NCBI RefSeq assembly: GCF_018687715.1
Contig: NC_056756.1
Location: forward strand, 36,738,480 to 36,802,479
Direction of reading: 5' to 3'
Length of the DNA stretch: 64,000 bases
DNA from: Carya illinoinensis
Taxonomy: Eukaryota; Streptophyta; Magnoliopsida; Fagales; Juglandaceae
Part shown: piece after piece, positions 1 through 12,361 of the stretch
How the letters are laid out: every line of letters starts with the position of its first letter
Position numbering within the stretch: the stretch's first letter is position 1
Position numbers and translations under genes: made by a program
The notes under the pieces: model-generated
Databases searched by the model: none
Seen by the model: the letters and a program-made list of their open reading frames with translations, nothing else
Told to the model about the DNA's origin: nothing

Positions 1-64
1 ATTCCTAGCATTAATAACTCTACCATAAACACTGCAGCTAGAATAACCTACCCTCGGATTTTCA

Positions 65-409
65 CTAGTTGTGAAGGGGATTTGGACCTGTATGAATTAT
101 TCTCTTGTCGTCTCCATATAGAGTCTCTCGCGGGTCACCATTATTGGCCACAACCTTAGCTGGAGTAGTACTAGTAGTTCTCGAAGGTGCATGAAACAAC
201 GTCTTCGTCGGTGTCTCGAAAAACCTCTCTTTCCTCGGTGGAGACCTAAAAAGCCGGCCTCCGGTATCTTCACGATGAGCAGCAGCGAAAGACAAACTTA
301 TCTGGGTGAAAATTAATACGACCCACAAGAGGAAAATTGCAGTAGAAGCTCCAGCATGCCGAGCAGTACTCCCTCTTGCTCTTAGACCTTCTGATGGAAC
401 TATATTCAT
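65..409 (-). CDS. CLE: CLE family signalling peptide precursor (CLE16/CLE17-like)
   Basis: This intact single-exon ORF encodes a 114-residue secreted peptide-hormone precursor. Residues about 20-42 form a hydrophobic signal segment (core AIFLLWVVLIF) ending in small residues, a likely signal-peptidase site. A basic, variable middle follows. The protein ends exactly on the 12-residue CLE motif RIIHTGPNPLHN, with TAG directly after the last Asn. CLE peptides are cut from the C-terminus, often hydroxylated or arabinosylated on Pro, and sensed by CLV1/BAM-type receptor kinases. His-Thr before GPNPLHN is the pattern I know from Arabidopsis CLE16 and CLE17; the Ile-Ile pair replaces their Leu/Val-Val. 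The length and the lack of an intron fit the family. The ATG at 407-409 opens the only frame through the signal peptide and leaves about 20 residues before the hydrophobic core, so a later functional start is possible. The family call is firm; orthology to CLE16/17 is inferred. Confidence 0.93.
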   Translation of the reverse strand: MNIVPSEGLRARGSTARHAGASTAIFLLWVVLIFTQISLSFAAAHREDTGGRLFRSPPRKERFFETPTKTLFHAPSRTTSTTPAKVVANNGDPRETLYGDDKRIIHTGPNPLHN

Positions 410-1420
410 TGCATTAACTGTGGCTATAATGGATGATTACTGGCAAACCGTACTGCTTCTTCAGAACAGAAAATTAAAGGAGCAGGACCATAAGAAAGTA
501 GCTCAAAAATCAGATCTCTAAATCAGAGAGTAGCCAAGCTAGCTAGGGAGTAAATAGAAGTGGGTTTTGGATGATTATTCTGAGAGTGCGCGCAAGAGAG
601 AAAAGACCAGCTAGCCTTGCTGCTTCCTCAACTTAAGGGTCTAGTCACATGAGCTTGACCCTAGATTCGTGGAACCTTCTAATGTTTCTTATATATATTT
701 TCCACTTCTGAAATATCTTCGAGGTTTGCACCTTTGACTCACACGATCGAAACTCAGCCTTTTCTTCTCCCAATATTATAGCATCTCTGATTCTCTTCTA
801 CCGCTTTGTTAGTTCCTGCATTTTTTATTTTTTATTCTTCCATAATTATATAAGAAAGCTTTCTGTCATGTTTGGGACGGAGAGGAGAGATCATCAGGAG
901 AGAAGAGGGTGTGTGGGGCTGTCCAGTATTAATAGCCGTTGTCCCCCGGCCGGGATTATATTCAAATCTAGAGGTCATGCATTGGGTAAACAAATAACTT
1001 TGGCGATAGTACGTACCATTTCTGGCCTTTTGACAGTAAGGGAGGGATGGCGGGGCGGGGTGGTCATTTTACTTGATTGGCAGAGATCTGCTATCATATG
1101 ATCATTAATCGTTTGATCAATTACAGTGCAATATGTTTCTTCTCTCGTGATCATCTGACTGAATTGCCCCTTTTCGTTTAGTGCTTCCATTTCAGTGTCG
1201 CAGCCTAGTCCTGGCTAAGCTCAGCTTTGACTTGTTTCGTACAGCACCAATCAGGCAATCAGTCATGTCTGCTTGGGACTAATTCTGCTGCAATATTCAA
1301 GCTAGTATTTGGTATTTATATATAAACGCATTAAATTTTATTTTTAATTTATATGCTAATATATACTCTCGAGGGTGGCTTGATCATTAAATAATCCAAG
1401 TATTTAGGGAGAAATCGGAT
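410..1420. other. 5' flank of the CLE gene, no gene seen
   Basis: This is the upstream region of the minus-strand CLE gene. It has no coding signal that I trust; short ORFs here lack recognisable motifs. The part around 900-1200 is more GC-balanced, and the rest is AT-rich. Regulatory sites may lie here, but none beyond the possible TATA box can be supported. Confidence 0.6.
687..700 (-). promoter_or_regulatory. Possible TATA box of the CLE gene
   Basis: Read on the minus strand, this stretch gives TATATATAAG about 280 bases upstream of the CLE start codon. That is the right orientation for a TATA element with a 5' leader of roughly 250 bases. The local DNA is AT-rich, so chance is a real alternative. 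Confidence 0.3.
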
Positions 1421-1604
1421 TAAGAAATTATCTCATTTTATCATTATAATTTTTTTAAATTTTTTACATAAATTATAATAAATAATTCAACTTTTTCAAA
1501 TCTCAATTCAACTTTTTTAAATTTTAAAATAATAATAATATTTTATTTAACTTTCAATTTTAATATAAAACCATTTTATTTAATCTCACTATCTAAACAG
1601 CCCC
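1421..1604 (-). mobile_element. Short AT-rich MITE-like repeat
   Basis: The segment runs from an imperfect 'attatctcattttatcat' start to a 'ctcactatctaaacagcccc' end. Read on the minus strand it begins GGGGCTGTTTAGATAGTGAG and ends in a degenerate GATGAGAT-type tract. The same layout recurs at 53161-53332, where it interrupts retrotransposon coding sequence. The recurrence and the insertion support a dispersed non-autonomous element. The superfamily is not determined. Confidence 0.55.
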
Positions 1605-3847
1605 ATAATATCTTTAAGTGTTAAATTAATTAATTAATTAATTACCTCATTGATTATAAAAAAAGAATTTTCTCTAACAATGATTACGTTTGAGTAATGA
1701 GGTGATCTCAGATTATCTGTGAATAGTAATGAATAGTAAATCAGATGAAATACTCTCAGCATTAACATGCAATAATACTCTTACATGCAATAACAAAACA
1801 AGAGTTTTTATATATTAAAGATTATAAGAAGTTAACAATAGGTTAACGCCGGTAATCATAAGTCTTATTTTTTATATACCCAACACACTATTAATCATGT
1901 GAAAAGCTTTTCACATTAACTGTGCTAAAAAATATTGGTGTTTCAATTTTTTTTCAAAGTTATAATGGGTCCTACTATAAATAATGTGTTCACATATCTA
2001 TTTATAAGTTGAAATAAGAATTAAATAAAATATTATTAAGAATATATATATTTTTTCTATTATTTTTATTTTAAAAAAATATAATAATTAGATGAGATGA
2101 GATAAAAGATTTTATAAAAATGAACTAAGCCTTAAAATAATGTAGAATTTTTTTCCAACCCAATATAAGAAAGTACATGCCCTTTGTTGGTGCAAATCAA
2201 AATCTATTATCTTTAATATATTCTGTGGATCCAGTGGTTCCTTTTCCACAATAAGCTAGAAATAGTTTTCTGGAAAACGGTATAATGACATCTATATTGG
2301 TGATAGAAACATTCAGTTTCATTAATTCAAAAAAAAAAAAAATGATCATGAATTGATGATGAAGGCAGGCATGGTTCACAAATTTCAAAATTTTGAAATT
2401 TTGTGACATCGGATAAGGTGTCTTTGTCGTAATTATTACAAGAAATAATATTTATAGTTATAAAATATATATATAAATATTATATATTTTTTATTTAAAT
2501 ATTAAAAATAAATATATTATATTTATATAATTTATAAGTGTATCTAATATTATTCAATTACTAAGAGTAAGAGAAGTGTGGCTAGCTAACAGCTAGCAAA
2601 TTAGCAATGACACACAAGAGGAGGAATGATCACAATGGATGGATGTTCATGCGCGCAGGAAATAAGAAGCAAGCCCATGTCAAATCTTCATAAATTCTTT
2701 AAATTAATGCATACAGATTGGATCACATGGTCTGTCAACAAAATATCAATAACTCATTAATATTGGGCAATTAATATTACTTAAAATGGCTTGTCCTTCC
2801 CCTTATTTTCTGATTCTTTGTCTGTATTATTCAGGATTTAATTTTATTTTCCATTACTTTGGTTTATTTATAAATTATTTAATTTTTATTTTAACTTATC
2901 TCTTTTGTAAATTACAAGTATCATATCTTCACATAGATTTCATCATAAAAATAAATAAATATATTAAAAATATTATATGATGAAATTAAAAAAAAAAAAA
3001 AAGAAGAGAGAGAGAAAATGGAAAATAATAGGGAATGTTTGGGTTCGGATGACCCTTCAGGCCCATCTTCTAAATGCTCATAATTTTCCTCATACTATGG
3101 GCTTTGAGTGGGCTAAGCAGATCACATCGACCAAGGCAACAAACTGGTCATTTAACGACAGCCCAACATTGTATTTCTTTAAAAAAAAAAAAAAAAAAAC
3201 AAAACAAAAAGAATAATTCTATTTAATAAATAGTCCCCAAAACTCAGATAATATTTAATTGAAATGAGGAAAGTTATCAAATCAAGCCTTACTACGATAT
3301 CATGTTAAATATATCATTTGTTTAAACAAAAAATTAAGGAAGTGAAAGAAATAAAATTAAATTAGGAGAAATGATATTTACAGTTATAAAATGTACAAGC
3401 ACTGTTCAATCTTTAAATTTTGATCCTCATTGATGATAATGAAAATAATAGATAATTGTGATCCCCACGTTCTATCTATCTTTATCCGGTCTTCACTCTG
3501 AATTTCAGACAAAAACTTTGAATTTAGTATTCAAGAAACCAAACACAAAAAATACTTAAAAAAGTTTAAATCTTGACAACTTGGATGTACCTATCAACCT
3601 AACATTTAGAGTGAAAATGTAAAACAAATATTATTCAATATAAAGTTTATCACATGCAATCATACCTATATGGAATATTGAGTTTGGGTGGGCCATGAAT
3701 TCTCTAGTACCGATATTGCACTCTTGTGATAACCAACACAAGAATATCCGTGCAATTGATGAGGATCAAAGTACTTCATCGGTCATGCACATCTTCACGG
3801 CCACCTTGATTCTCTTTTTCATTCATAATTGATGTCCCAACTTAGAA
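1605..3847. other. AT-rich spacer with simple repeats
   Basis: No convincing gene is present. The stretch holds a TTAA microsatellite (about 1625-1644), several A-runs (2330-2341, 2988-3001, 3181-3199) and short pieces resembling dispersed AT-rich repeats. One such piece, around 2085-2131, carries GATGAGATGAGAT. Another motif, near 2435 and 3365, reads like '(a)gaaatgatatttacagttataaaat' in two diverged copies. It looks like old non-autonomous transposon debris. Confidence 0.5.
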
Positions 3848-3857
3848 CCCCCCCCCC

Positions 3858-3951
<94 letters not shown>

Positions 3952-3952
3952 A
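3848..3952. repeat. Compound poly-C / (CT)n / (AT)n microsatellite
   Basis: An almost pure C homopolymer of about 58 bases, with one A near 3858, passes directly into about 19 CT units and then a short AT run. A C-run this long is prone to polymerase and assembly length errors, so its printed length should be treated with caution. Confidence 0.97.
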
Positions 3953-4189
3953 ACATAATGAATTCTGTTATATAGCCCAAGCACCTAATTGTGATATTCT
4001 CCTATAATGAAAATAAGCAAAGAGAGAATTCGAAAGGAACTTGTATTTCTGTTATAAAATGATTTTGTACAATAAAAAGGCCACATTATAGGAAAATAGG
4101 CCAAGTGAAATAAGAAAATACATTAAAAAAAAAAGAAAAAAAAAAGAAGAAAAAACAGATATTCTGATCAAAATAAGGCAATTGAATAT

Positions 4190-5330
4190 ACATTAATAAC
4201 ACCCTCTCTTAAACTTGAGATGTTGAAGTCAACTTGAATTTGCAAAGAAGATCATGAAATCAATTGGGTGGATGAAATTTGATGATTTTGTTAGCAATCT
4301 AGTTTTCGATCGATAGAGTAAGGTACCATGTTGAAGTTGATGTCTAATGTAGAATCAATCTCAATATATTTGATGCGTTTATGGGATACATCATTCCGAG
4401 CAATATGTATAGCACTTCAATTGTCATAATAGATGGAATAACACATCGTTTGAGAGCACCCATTAAAGTTTGTATAGTGTCAGCTAGAGCACGATACTTA
4501 TATTGTATACAAGAGTGAGCAATTACAAACTATTTCTTACTATGCCACGAAATAAGAGAAGTTCCAAAGCATCAAAATAACCAGTGGTACATTGAAGATC
4601 AGTGGGATACTAGCCCAATAAGCATCAAAATAAGCTTAAAGCTCATGAAATCGAGTTCACTTGACATAACACAATATACAAAGAATAGAAACATAGTGGG
4701 TAAAGTAAGGAGAACAAATAAACTAGCCAACCAAATGCACAACATTTAACATATCTAGTTGTGCGACAATTATAAAAATAAGAGTACAAACCAATTGCAC
4801 ATGTGGAGAGTAATATCTCAAGGAGGTTCACCAGCGATGTCAATGAGCTTGACATTAGTTTCCACAGGACTAAATCTAAGGAGCTTTAGACTCAACAATG
4901 GAGTTAGGGATTAAATTGATGGAAGTGTTAGTGAAAATAGAAAAATAATGGGAAAATAAATAAGAAAAAATAGGTAAGACTAAAAAACATTCTATATTCT
5001 AAGGATGTTACATGATGAGAAACTCAAAGACATCTTGTTATGGGATCGTAACAATGAAAGCCCATTTGGGAAATGGCATAACAAATAACGTGGTTTGAGC
5101 TTTTTACATTCATGTGTAGATAAAGTGACCAAACAAACACACCAAAAAACATGGAGCAAAGAGTTATAACATTCTTCTCTCTTATGTGGTTTACACGGAA
5201 ATTTTAGAAAAGTTAGAGAACATGTACTCACCTTAAAACTTTTCTTGTCTTTTTCTAGCACACCAAGTATAAAAGATTCCACAAATAAAAATAAGACATG
5301 CATCAAAATCAAAAGAGAGTGTGCAACAAC
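4190..5330 (-). pseudogene. Decayed Ty1/copia pol remnant (integrase end, RT end, RNase H)
   Basis: On the minus strand, broken frames show copia landmarks in the right order. A 'FWCVCLVTLSTHECKKLKPR' block (about 5010-5160) matches the conserved copia FGC-cysteine region after the integrase core. 'NVKLIDIAGEPP' followed by LxF...VVHLVG (about 4740-4860) matches the stretch after the reverse transcriptase. 'TTGY', 'YRALADT' and 'SAIHIARN...HKRIKYIEID' (about 4380-4620) match RNase H. 'INFNM' and a decayed 'LREGVIN' end follow near 4200. Stops and frameshifts are frequent and much of the RT is missing, so it is dead. The minus-strand 3' LTR probably lies at about 3960-4200, but I could not fix its ends. 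Confidence 0.75.
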
Positions 5331-5785
5331 AATTACTAAAAACTTAAATACAAATCAAGGATTTTTAAATTACAGAAAGTGTGCATAGGCTTCTGTCACA
5401 TTTCCCTTGGCCAACTTATGTCCTGTAGCTTCATATTCACTTTAAACCTGGGATGTTCACACATCAAAACAAAATGAGTTGAATACTCACTAAGTGTTAC
5501 TTCATACTATAAACTTATGAATATAGATTGTTCAATTAGACCTCTTCATTGGCATTCACATTCTATCACATTCTTCACTAAATAAATCAATTCTTTATAA
5601 AAGAGCATACAATCCTTCATCATTCATTTATATACACTTTTCAACTATCACTTTCATAATTTCATTGGTTAGTACCATATTGTTATGTCTCATGTGTTAG
5701 AGATACTAGTCCTTGTGACTGCGGTTCCACGGATTGCCAGATGAAACCTAGTGCATCAAGATGCTGATGGTTATCATCAAGTACA
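5331..5785. other. Unassigned repeat-like sequence left of solo LTR 1
   Basis: This AC-rich sequence has no coding signal. With 7750-9110 it appears to form one continuous older unit, because the solo LTR between them is bracketed by a 5-bp target duplication. Its composition resembles an old LTR, but no ends were found. Confidence 0.35.
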
Positions 5786-7744
5786 TGTGATGACCCGCTT
5801 TTGCGTGTATTTTCACTGAAGGGTTGTTTTTATTTTAATCAATATATTAGTTTATTTGTTTTAATTTATTGCGTTTTAAAATTGGTTTTTATTTATTTGA
5901 TGTTGTGTTTTATTTATTTTAGTCGTTTTACGGTTTTTAATCTCACTTCGGCGGATTTGTTTTGTCTTCCCGGAGTGAGGATTGGACCTCATTTCTTTCC
6001 TACATCTCTTTTTCCCTTTTTCCTTTTTCTCTTTTTCTCTTTTCTTTTTCTTTCTCTTTTTTCTTTCTTTTCTTTTTCTTCTTCCTTTTCTTTTTCTTCT
6101 TCCCGCGTCGACCCTCTCTCTCTCTCTCTCCTCTCCCACGCCAGTTGCAGCTCAGCCCCCGACCCACCGCCGTCCGGCCACCGTGGTCGACACCACCCCC
6201 ACCGGTCGAAGCCCCTCCCTCCGGCGCACCACCCCACCGAATCCCAGCCCCATCCGGCCAGCCGTTTGGCCGAAAAACGCCCAAGAAGCCCCACGGTTTT
6301 TGCCCCGATTCCTTGCCGTCCTAACCCACCCATTTCCGGCCCCTAATAGCCACCGGAACAGCTCCCACGAGCTAGCTTTCCATTTTGGGAAATCCGGCCT
6401 CCCTCCACCGTTTTCGCCGCCACCCACTGCCAACCACCACTTCCAATAGCTTCATAATCATCCTTAGACCATTCCCTATCAATCCCAAACCTTGGTTTGT
6501 CCCCGTTCAAAAGTGGGTATTTTACAACCCACGGCCACAGTGAAGTTTCACTGTTACGTTGCTTTTTCTCCGCCGTTTGCAACGCCGCAAGCTTTCTAAA
6601 AATACCGTATAGTGCTGTAAGTATTTTCCAAACCCTACTTTTGGATTTAAATATATTTTTCTCTTACAATAATTTATTGCTGCTGGTTGGTTGATTCTGG
6701 ACTGAGTCTGAGGAGTTTGGAGGTCGGATGGATGGAGGACGGAGTTGCTTGTTTTATTGATTTATGTTGATTGTTTATTTTTGTGCATTGATATGTCATT
6801 TATATGGTGCATGCACGTGCGTTTTTATTTAATTGAGAAAAGCCTGTTTTATTGGCATAAGTGGATTTTCGGGTGCGTGTGTATCACGACCCCAAGCCGG
6901 GATGGGGCATTATCTCGGTGGAGCTCCTCTGGTCACTCGGGAGCGGAATAAACTGAGTGACGTCCCTTGAGTTGTCGCTGGGCGACGACGGGAGCGAGGG
7001 CTAGGGGATGCTTGGCTACGAACGCGTCGGGCGCAGAACCGGGCATCGCTCTACGCACCGACTCCGTGGCCCTTCGCTAGCGAGGGCTAGAGGATGCTTG
7101 GCTACGAACGCGCGGGGCGCAGAACTGGGCATCGCTCGTTAGGTGTCACATGCGTGGTCGTAACCTGCGGTGTGGCACTGGAGTCAGGGTGTGCAGATGA
7201 CCCCTAGGGGAGGTCATGGTGCATATGGATTAATTGGATAATGGTTTGAGATGGATATGGGCCAAATGTGATGTTTGGCGTGTGTGGAAAAATATGTTTT
7301 ATGGGCTTTGGGCATTGGCATCACTTCATGCATATTGTTGAGTTCTATATGTTTTTATCTGGTGGTGTTTGGATTTTACTTACCTGCGGTACCATCTTTT
7401 TAGTTCCGTAGATTTTGGTGCAGGATTCGAGGAGGAGGAGGAGGCTGAGCCCGAGGATACGGCTCCGCCGGAGTTTTGAGTCGAAGTTATGCTTTATAAT
7501 TTGGTTTAAAACTATATTTGTGTTTTGCAATATTTTATTTATATATGTTTTAAATAGCTTGTATTATATTAAGAAAAATTCTGGTACTTAGTTGTGACTT
7601 TCGTTATCCGCTGCGTGCTTCTTCGTGCACTTTTGTTGCCTTTGCATACACATGGCACACGTCGTTAGGGTGGTGACTCGTGATGTCATCATCCGGACGT
7701 CTCGATTTCCCCGTGTCCGTGCGTGGGGATTTGGGGGCGTCACA
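5786..7744 (+). mobile_element. Solo LTR 1 of a Ty3/gypsy-type retrotransposon
   Basis: The element begins TGTGATGACC and ends GGGCGTCACA. These are TG...CA ends with short inverted repeats, and the directly repeated 5 bases GTACA lie on both sides (5781-5785 and 7745-7749). No primer-binding site, gag or pol is present, which fits a solo LTR left by LTR-LTR recombination. Inside are a long pyrimidine tract (6000-6135), a GC-rich block, an 86-bp tandem duplication (starts near 6995 and 7081) and a block beginning TATCACGACCCCAAGC (near 6883) that reappears in degenerate form near 57560. ORFs in the pyrimidine tract are low-complexity artefacts. A second copy of the same family lies at 13417-15480. 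The gypsy assignment is inferred from LTR size and the shared block. Confidence 0.85.
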
Positions 7745-7749
7745 GTACA

Positions 7750-9110
7750 CCTTGTGAGTCATCCCATTGTTGCAATCTACCCATTTATTTGGTATCAAAA
7801 CTTCATAACATTCATTTGGCCCCTCATTTATGTCTTCATGCATACATTATTTTGTTTTATTTAAATCATTTTATTTGAACTTTCATTTCATTATTCATTT
7901 CACTAACTACATAGTAACACATAAACAAAGGACAACATTCAAAATGGGCTATCAAAGGAATGCCAATACGTATATACCATTATAGCATTGGTACATACCC
8001 CATGGCTTTCTACAACAATCCTTTCGTTTCTAAAGAAACATTTTCATTTTTTCATTTACGAAACTATGAAGGGCATGAACATTATACTTACTTAGATTTC
8101 CATTCCATTAATTACTTACAATGAAACTACCAATGACATATTAAACCTTCTCTTCCTCGTAGTCTTTATCATTCATAAACTCTTCATTTAATTTTTCTAC
8201 ACTTAGCTTGTGCCATCATCCAATTAACCCTCCAAACATTCAAGAAATCCAAACCTTAACTTCAAGGCTCGTGGCATCCTTCATTAAATACATCCTTATA
8301 ACATCCATGGCTTTATTACTTACACCAATAGGTACTCTTAGACACCCCATTTCAACACTTTTGCAAACCATGGTCCATAACCTTGAAAAATAGGTTTTAG
8401 CACATCAATCTCAATAAGGAACCAGGAGTCTTAACTTACATAACCAATCCATAGCTTCACCACTTTTTCTAACAAACTTCATGTTTCATTCACTACATAT
8501 TCTTAACTTCAGGGCCATAATGAAGGAGTCCTTAAAGTCACACATTTCCAACTTAATACATCCAATACATGGTTCTAATTCTCAAAGTACACCTCCAAGT
8601 GAGCTTCCATGTTTCATTTTATAGTTTATTACAAAGATCCAAGAACTTCATCATTCCAAACAAACGCCCATTTTAAATTTAAAACATCAATCCAAGCTAC
8701 ACAATTTAATTCAAATTCAATGTACAAAGCCTTTCCTCCATTCCTACACAAAGTTTAGCCCAAAACTACTACACAATGCATATTCATTCAAGTACCATTC
8801 ACCTTTTCATATTCCATTACATAACAAAATTCAAGACCTTCCACTGAACAAACATAAATGTGATTTTAATTAATAAAAATCACATATATACATACATGAA
8901 TACAATTTCCAAACAAGAGGTAATGTATCCATGCACTAGTATCCTTCATTATCTCTTAAAACATCAATCTATAAGCCATAAAACTAAACACAATCGATCC
9001 GACACGTGCAATACATACTTACTACACCACCTCCTTTAATACTTATTCACATTCAACAAGTAATCGATTCCATTCCTTATAATAGAAACAAAGAAAGAGA
9101 GAAAGAAGTG
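7750..9110. other. Unassigned non-coding repeat right of solo LTR 1
   Basis: This AT/AC-rich sequence has no credible ORF. It is the continuation of 5331-5785 across the solo LTR insertion. I see no terminal repeats or coding motif that would place it. Confidence 0.35.
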
Positions 9111-9539
9111 GTACCATGAGGGAGAAGATTGGAGGATGGTTTGTCCAAGCCAAAACCAAGAAAGGGAAAATGAGAGAACTTGAGCTGGTGTCTTGGAGGA
9201 ATTCCTAGTTGAATCTCATGAATGTTGCTACTATGATCTAGAGCTTAAAAGAGAGAAATGGGCTTATATTAAACGAGAAAGAGATGACTCAGTTACTAGA
9301 GTGGAAGAAATAGAGATATTGCATGAAACTTATGATTACTATGAGTTGAAACTTGCTACTAGCCACCAATAGAGGAAGAGGGAAAAAGTTAAAACTTGTT
9401 GCTGCCTTGAGCCATGATGCTATTGTTGTTGTTTTTGTCTGGTTACAAGTGTTGCTCGGTACTTCAATTGTTGTTACTTGGGCTTCTATGATGGTCTTTA
9501 ATTGGGTGGTGCACCAATTGTAGCTTAATGGAGGAAAAG

Positions 9540-11810
9540 ATCTGAGAGAGCTGAGGATAAATGTGAAATTGAGGAAAAGTTTGAAAGTACTTCTTACATA
9601 TTTTTCATTTTGCAGGAAAAAAATAATCCAACTTATTATAATCTAACTCAATTGTATGCTAAATTGCAAAAAAATCATAATGGTGTGTGGAGAAACTCTG
9701 AAACAGAAGTAAATTATTTAAGTCTAATTCATTTTATTGTCTAATTTAATATTTATGTTATTACTACCTTTAATGATGTTTTTTAGGGCAAGATGGTCAT
9801 ACTTCGGCATGATTCTACGTATGAAGAATCATTTGCCAATGATGTTGAGACTTTTTCTTAGGTTTCTGGATCTTATTATGGATATTTGAGAGGTTTAGGA
9901 CGTTGCGTTGAGCCTTGCTCCTTATTCTCATTATCTTCTAAAAGCAGATTTAATAAAACATCTCGAAACTTACAAGAAGTAAGGCTTGAAATTGAATAAC
10001 TAAGTCAAAGAAATGAGAGTTGGAGAATCAATTATCAAATCAAGTGGCAAGTATAGATGTGAGCTTAAGACAACAAAAACAAGAAGACTTGTGGGGAGAG
10101 ATGGAAATTCAAGGACAACAAACTTGTGAGCATAAGTAGTTAATGATGTCATAACAACTTATGCCACCACCAACTAGGATTTGTTGTCTTAATTTGCCAT
10201 TTATGCAATTATTGTACTAAGGTTTCAATGTGTTTTAAGATCGAGACAATATTTAAGCAATGTGATTTCTTAGAACTTAAAATGGTTTTTGTTATTTTAA
10301 ATTTATTTTTTATTTCATGTATCCTTGATTAGTGTTCGAACAATAACATATTTATGAATCAACAATTGAAGAAATTGACTACCAACTATTTGAATGAACA
10401 AAATAAACCGTTTGAATGAAAATGAAGTTGTCACTAGTCTCTGAACAAATTACTACTAAATCTAAACATTTTGATATGCTCTAAGCATTCGAATGTAAAG
10501 TGCTAATTCTTCTTTTTCCTAAATAAGAATATGTAATTTTTCTTAGCTACAGTGAACTTGGAGAAAATATTTATCTTGCTTATGGTTTAGGCTCTATGGT
10601 TAAGTGCTACGATGTTTTACGTAGTGTTTTAATTAAGTTACTTTTTAAAGTGCTAATTGTTTATAGATTTCTCAAATATATGTAAATAGTTTAAGAAAAA
10701 AGAATTTTTACTTGAAGATGTTTAGAAATTTTTATTAATGGTGTGCATTTTATATAGGTAATTTTAAGTGATAATGTTGTCATGTCAAGTTGTAATTGGA
10801 GTATCCAGGTAATTGGGTGTTTAATTTATCTGGTATATTTATTTTTATGAAACATGTTATGAAATGTTATAGCTCAAAAAACTTATCTGCATTGCGTAAT
10901 AATTTATTGGAAAATCTCATGACACAATTGTATTACCTTAAATTTGTGACTTGGGTCTAAAAGAAAATAATGGTTTCATAGCATGGATTTTTATATACAT
11001 TGTCATGGCATGTTCATAGTTGATTATTCTTTTTTGAAACTTCATGTGATTTATGGTATGATTGCATGCTTTTACATGAAAAACATGCAATGTATTATGT
11101 TTTTTTAATTCTGTGATATGATATATTAGTACAATACCATTACTATATTATATTGGGGAGGATAATTACATTGAAGGGATTTGAAAATGTGTAGATTCAC
11201 TTAATAATATCAAATGTATAGAGTGGATAACTAGATTGAAGGATACTAAGAATGTGTCTCCTAAACAAAGAAGTAAAGTGGAATGAGAATTGCAATAAAG
11301 GACATTGAGAAGGTGTAGATACTAAATAGAGAGGAGTTTATGGGAATGACAACTATCCTTGTAAAGGGTAGTTCCCAGTTATGTGGATAAATTTTCTAAA
11401 GTGCTTGTTTACATGGTACAAGTTTTTCAATTTATGTTCAATACTGTGATTTCAATATTTATCGGTTTTGTTTTCAATTTATTCTTGATTTATAAATGAG
11501 TCTCATATGTTACATCTAGATTAATCAATCCTTCTTACCAAGTTGTGGACTTACTTTCTACCTATAAAATTTTTTTATTTTACAAATATTAAATAGGAGC
11601 ATGCCAATAAAGAAGCTTAGAGGACACATGGGAGGGATAGAAGAGAGCTATGAAATAAGTGTCCTCGATATAATAGTTAAATTTTTATTTGAAAATTTTG
11701 AAATTTGAAATTAGAGTGAACTAAAAATCATAAAAAATGTTCAAATCAACGATTATATGGAGTTTTTGCAACCATTTTAAGCGTTGAAAAATGCTTGATT
11801 TCTTATAGTG
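9540..11810 (+). mobile_element. CACTA element A, 3' part (left end not found)
   Basis: The right terminus is visible at 11797-11810 as GATTTCTTATAGTG, the reverse complement of CACTATAAGAAATC. It is preceded by subterminal GCAACC/GCGTTG motifs. Upstream lies a broken TNPA-type gene (9610-10200), followed by about 1.5 kb of AT-rich non-coding DNA. No matching CACTA left end was found, so the 5' boundary given is only where related sequence starts. Element B begins 14 bp after its right end. Confidence 0.6.
9610..10200 (+). pseudogene. Broken TNPA-type CACTA accessory protein remnant
   Basis: After an intron-like 'ttttgcag' comes a peptide with LTQLYAKLQKNHNGVWRNSE. A second exon-like block follows with ESFANDVETFS, a stop, then SGSYYGYLRGLG and a glutamine/glutamate-rich, coiled-coil-like tail. 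The order and the GYxRGLG signature match the intact gene of element C (HRPGYVRGLG at about 33890-33925, followed by a coiled coil). Several in-frame stops make it non-functional. It is recognised by comparison within this window, so the family link is solid but the decay is advanced. Confidence 0.6.
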
Positions 11811-12340
11811 ATAGCTTGAGTCGATACTAAAAGGAATATGATCATTTGTATCGCTTGTTTTGGTTGCAAAAATAAGAAAAAATCGAAGCAAATATTTTTT
11901 AGCATCAGTTTTTTATCGTCACCAGCTGGATGTAATTATTTGGTTATTTCTAAGTTTCAGCATCTATTTCCTGAAGTTGTTGCAAAAACTATATCTTTTG
12001 CGTCAATGTTTATTAGACGCAAAATACCCAAAATGTGCTGTAAGTGGTCATTCCAATTACAGATTGTAATGGATGCGAATGCTCATTTGCATCCACAATA
12101 GCTCGAAGCAAAAAGTCAAATATATCACCACAATTGGTGGTCCAGCTTAGTATTGTTAATTCACTTATTAGAAGTCTTTTTGCAACCAATAGGTGGGGAT
12201 GCAAATACTTAAGATTTTTTTTTTTTTTTTTGCAACCAATACGTGGGGACAAATCCAAAAATCTTCTAAAAGCTATAAATTGATGACACATGTATGCATG
12301 TTCTGCTCTTTCATTTAGCCAAGTCAAACTCCACACGTAT

Positions 12341-12361
12341 ATATATATATATATATATATA
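12341..12361. repeat. (AT)n microsatellite
   Basis: About ten TA dinucleotide units in the left part of CACTA element B. The stretch is non-coding. Confidence 0.9.

Noticed and set aside
1017..1101. GC-rich stretch in the CLE upstream region as a possible gene
   Set aside because: The open frames are short on both strands and show no motif.
3848..3952. Repeat array considered as a CRISPR or satellite
   Set aside because: It is a simple compound microsatellite; there are no spacers and the genome is eukaryotic.
5801..6449. Overlapping ORFs of 87-181 aa on both strands in the pyrimidine-rich tract
   Set aside because: They are low-complexity translations (Phe/Leu/Ser or Lys/Arg/Glu runs) inside solo LTR 1, and similar ORFs arise at the matching place in solo LTR 2.
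8484..8510. CACTACATATTCTTAACTTC as a left end for CACTA element A
   Set aside because: Only the first six bases fit the right end, and the following sequence does not match CACTATAAGAAATCAAGC.
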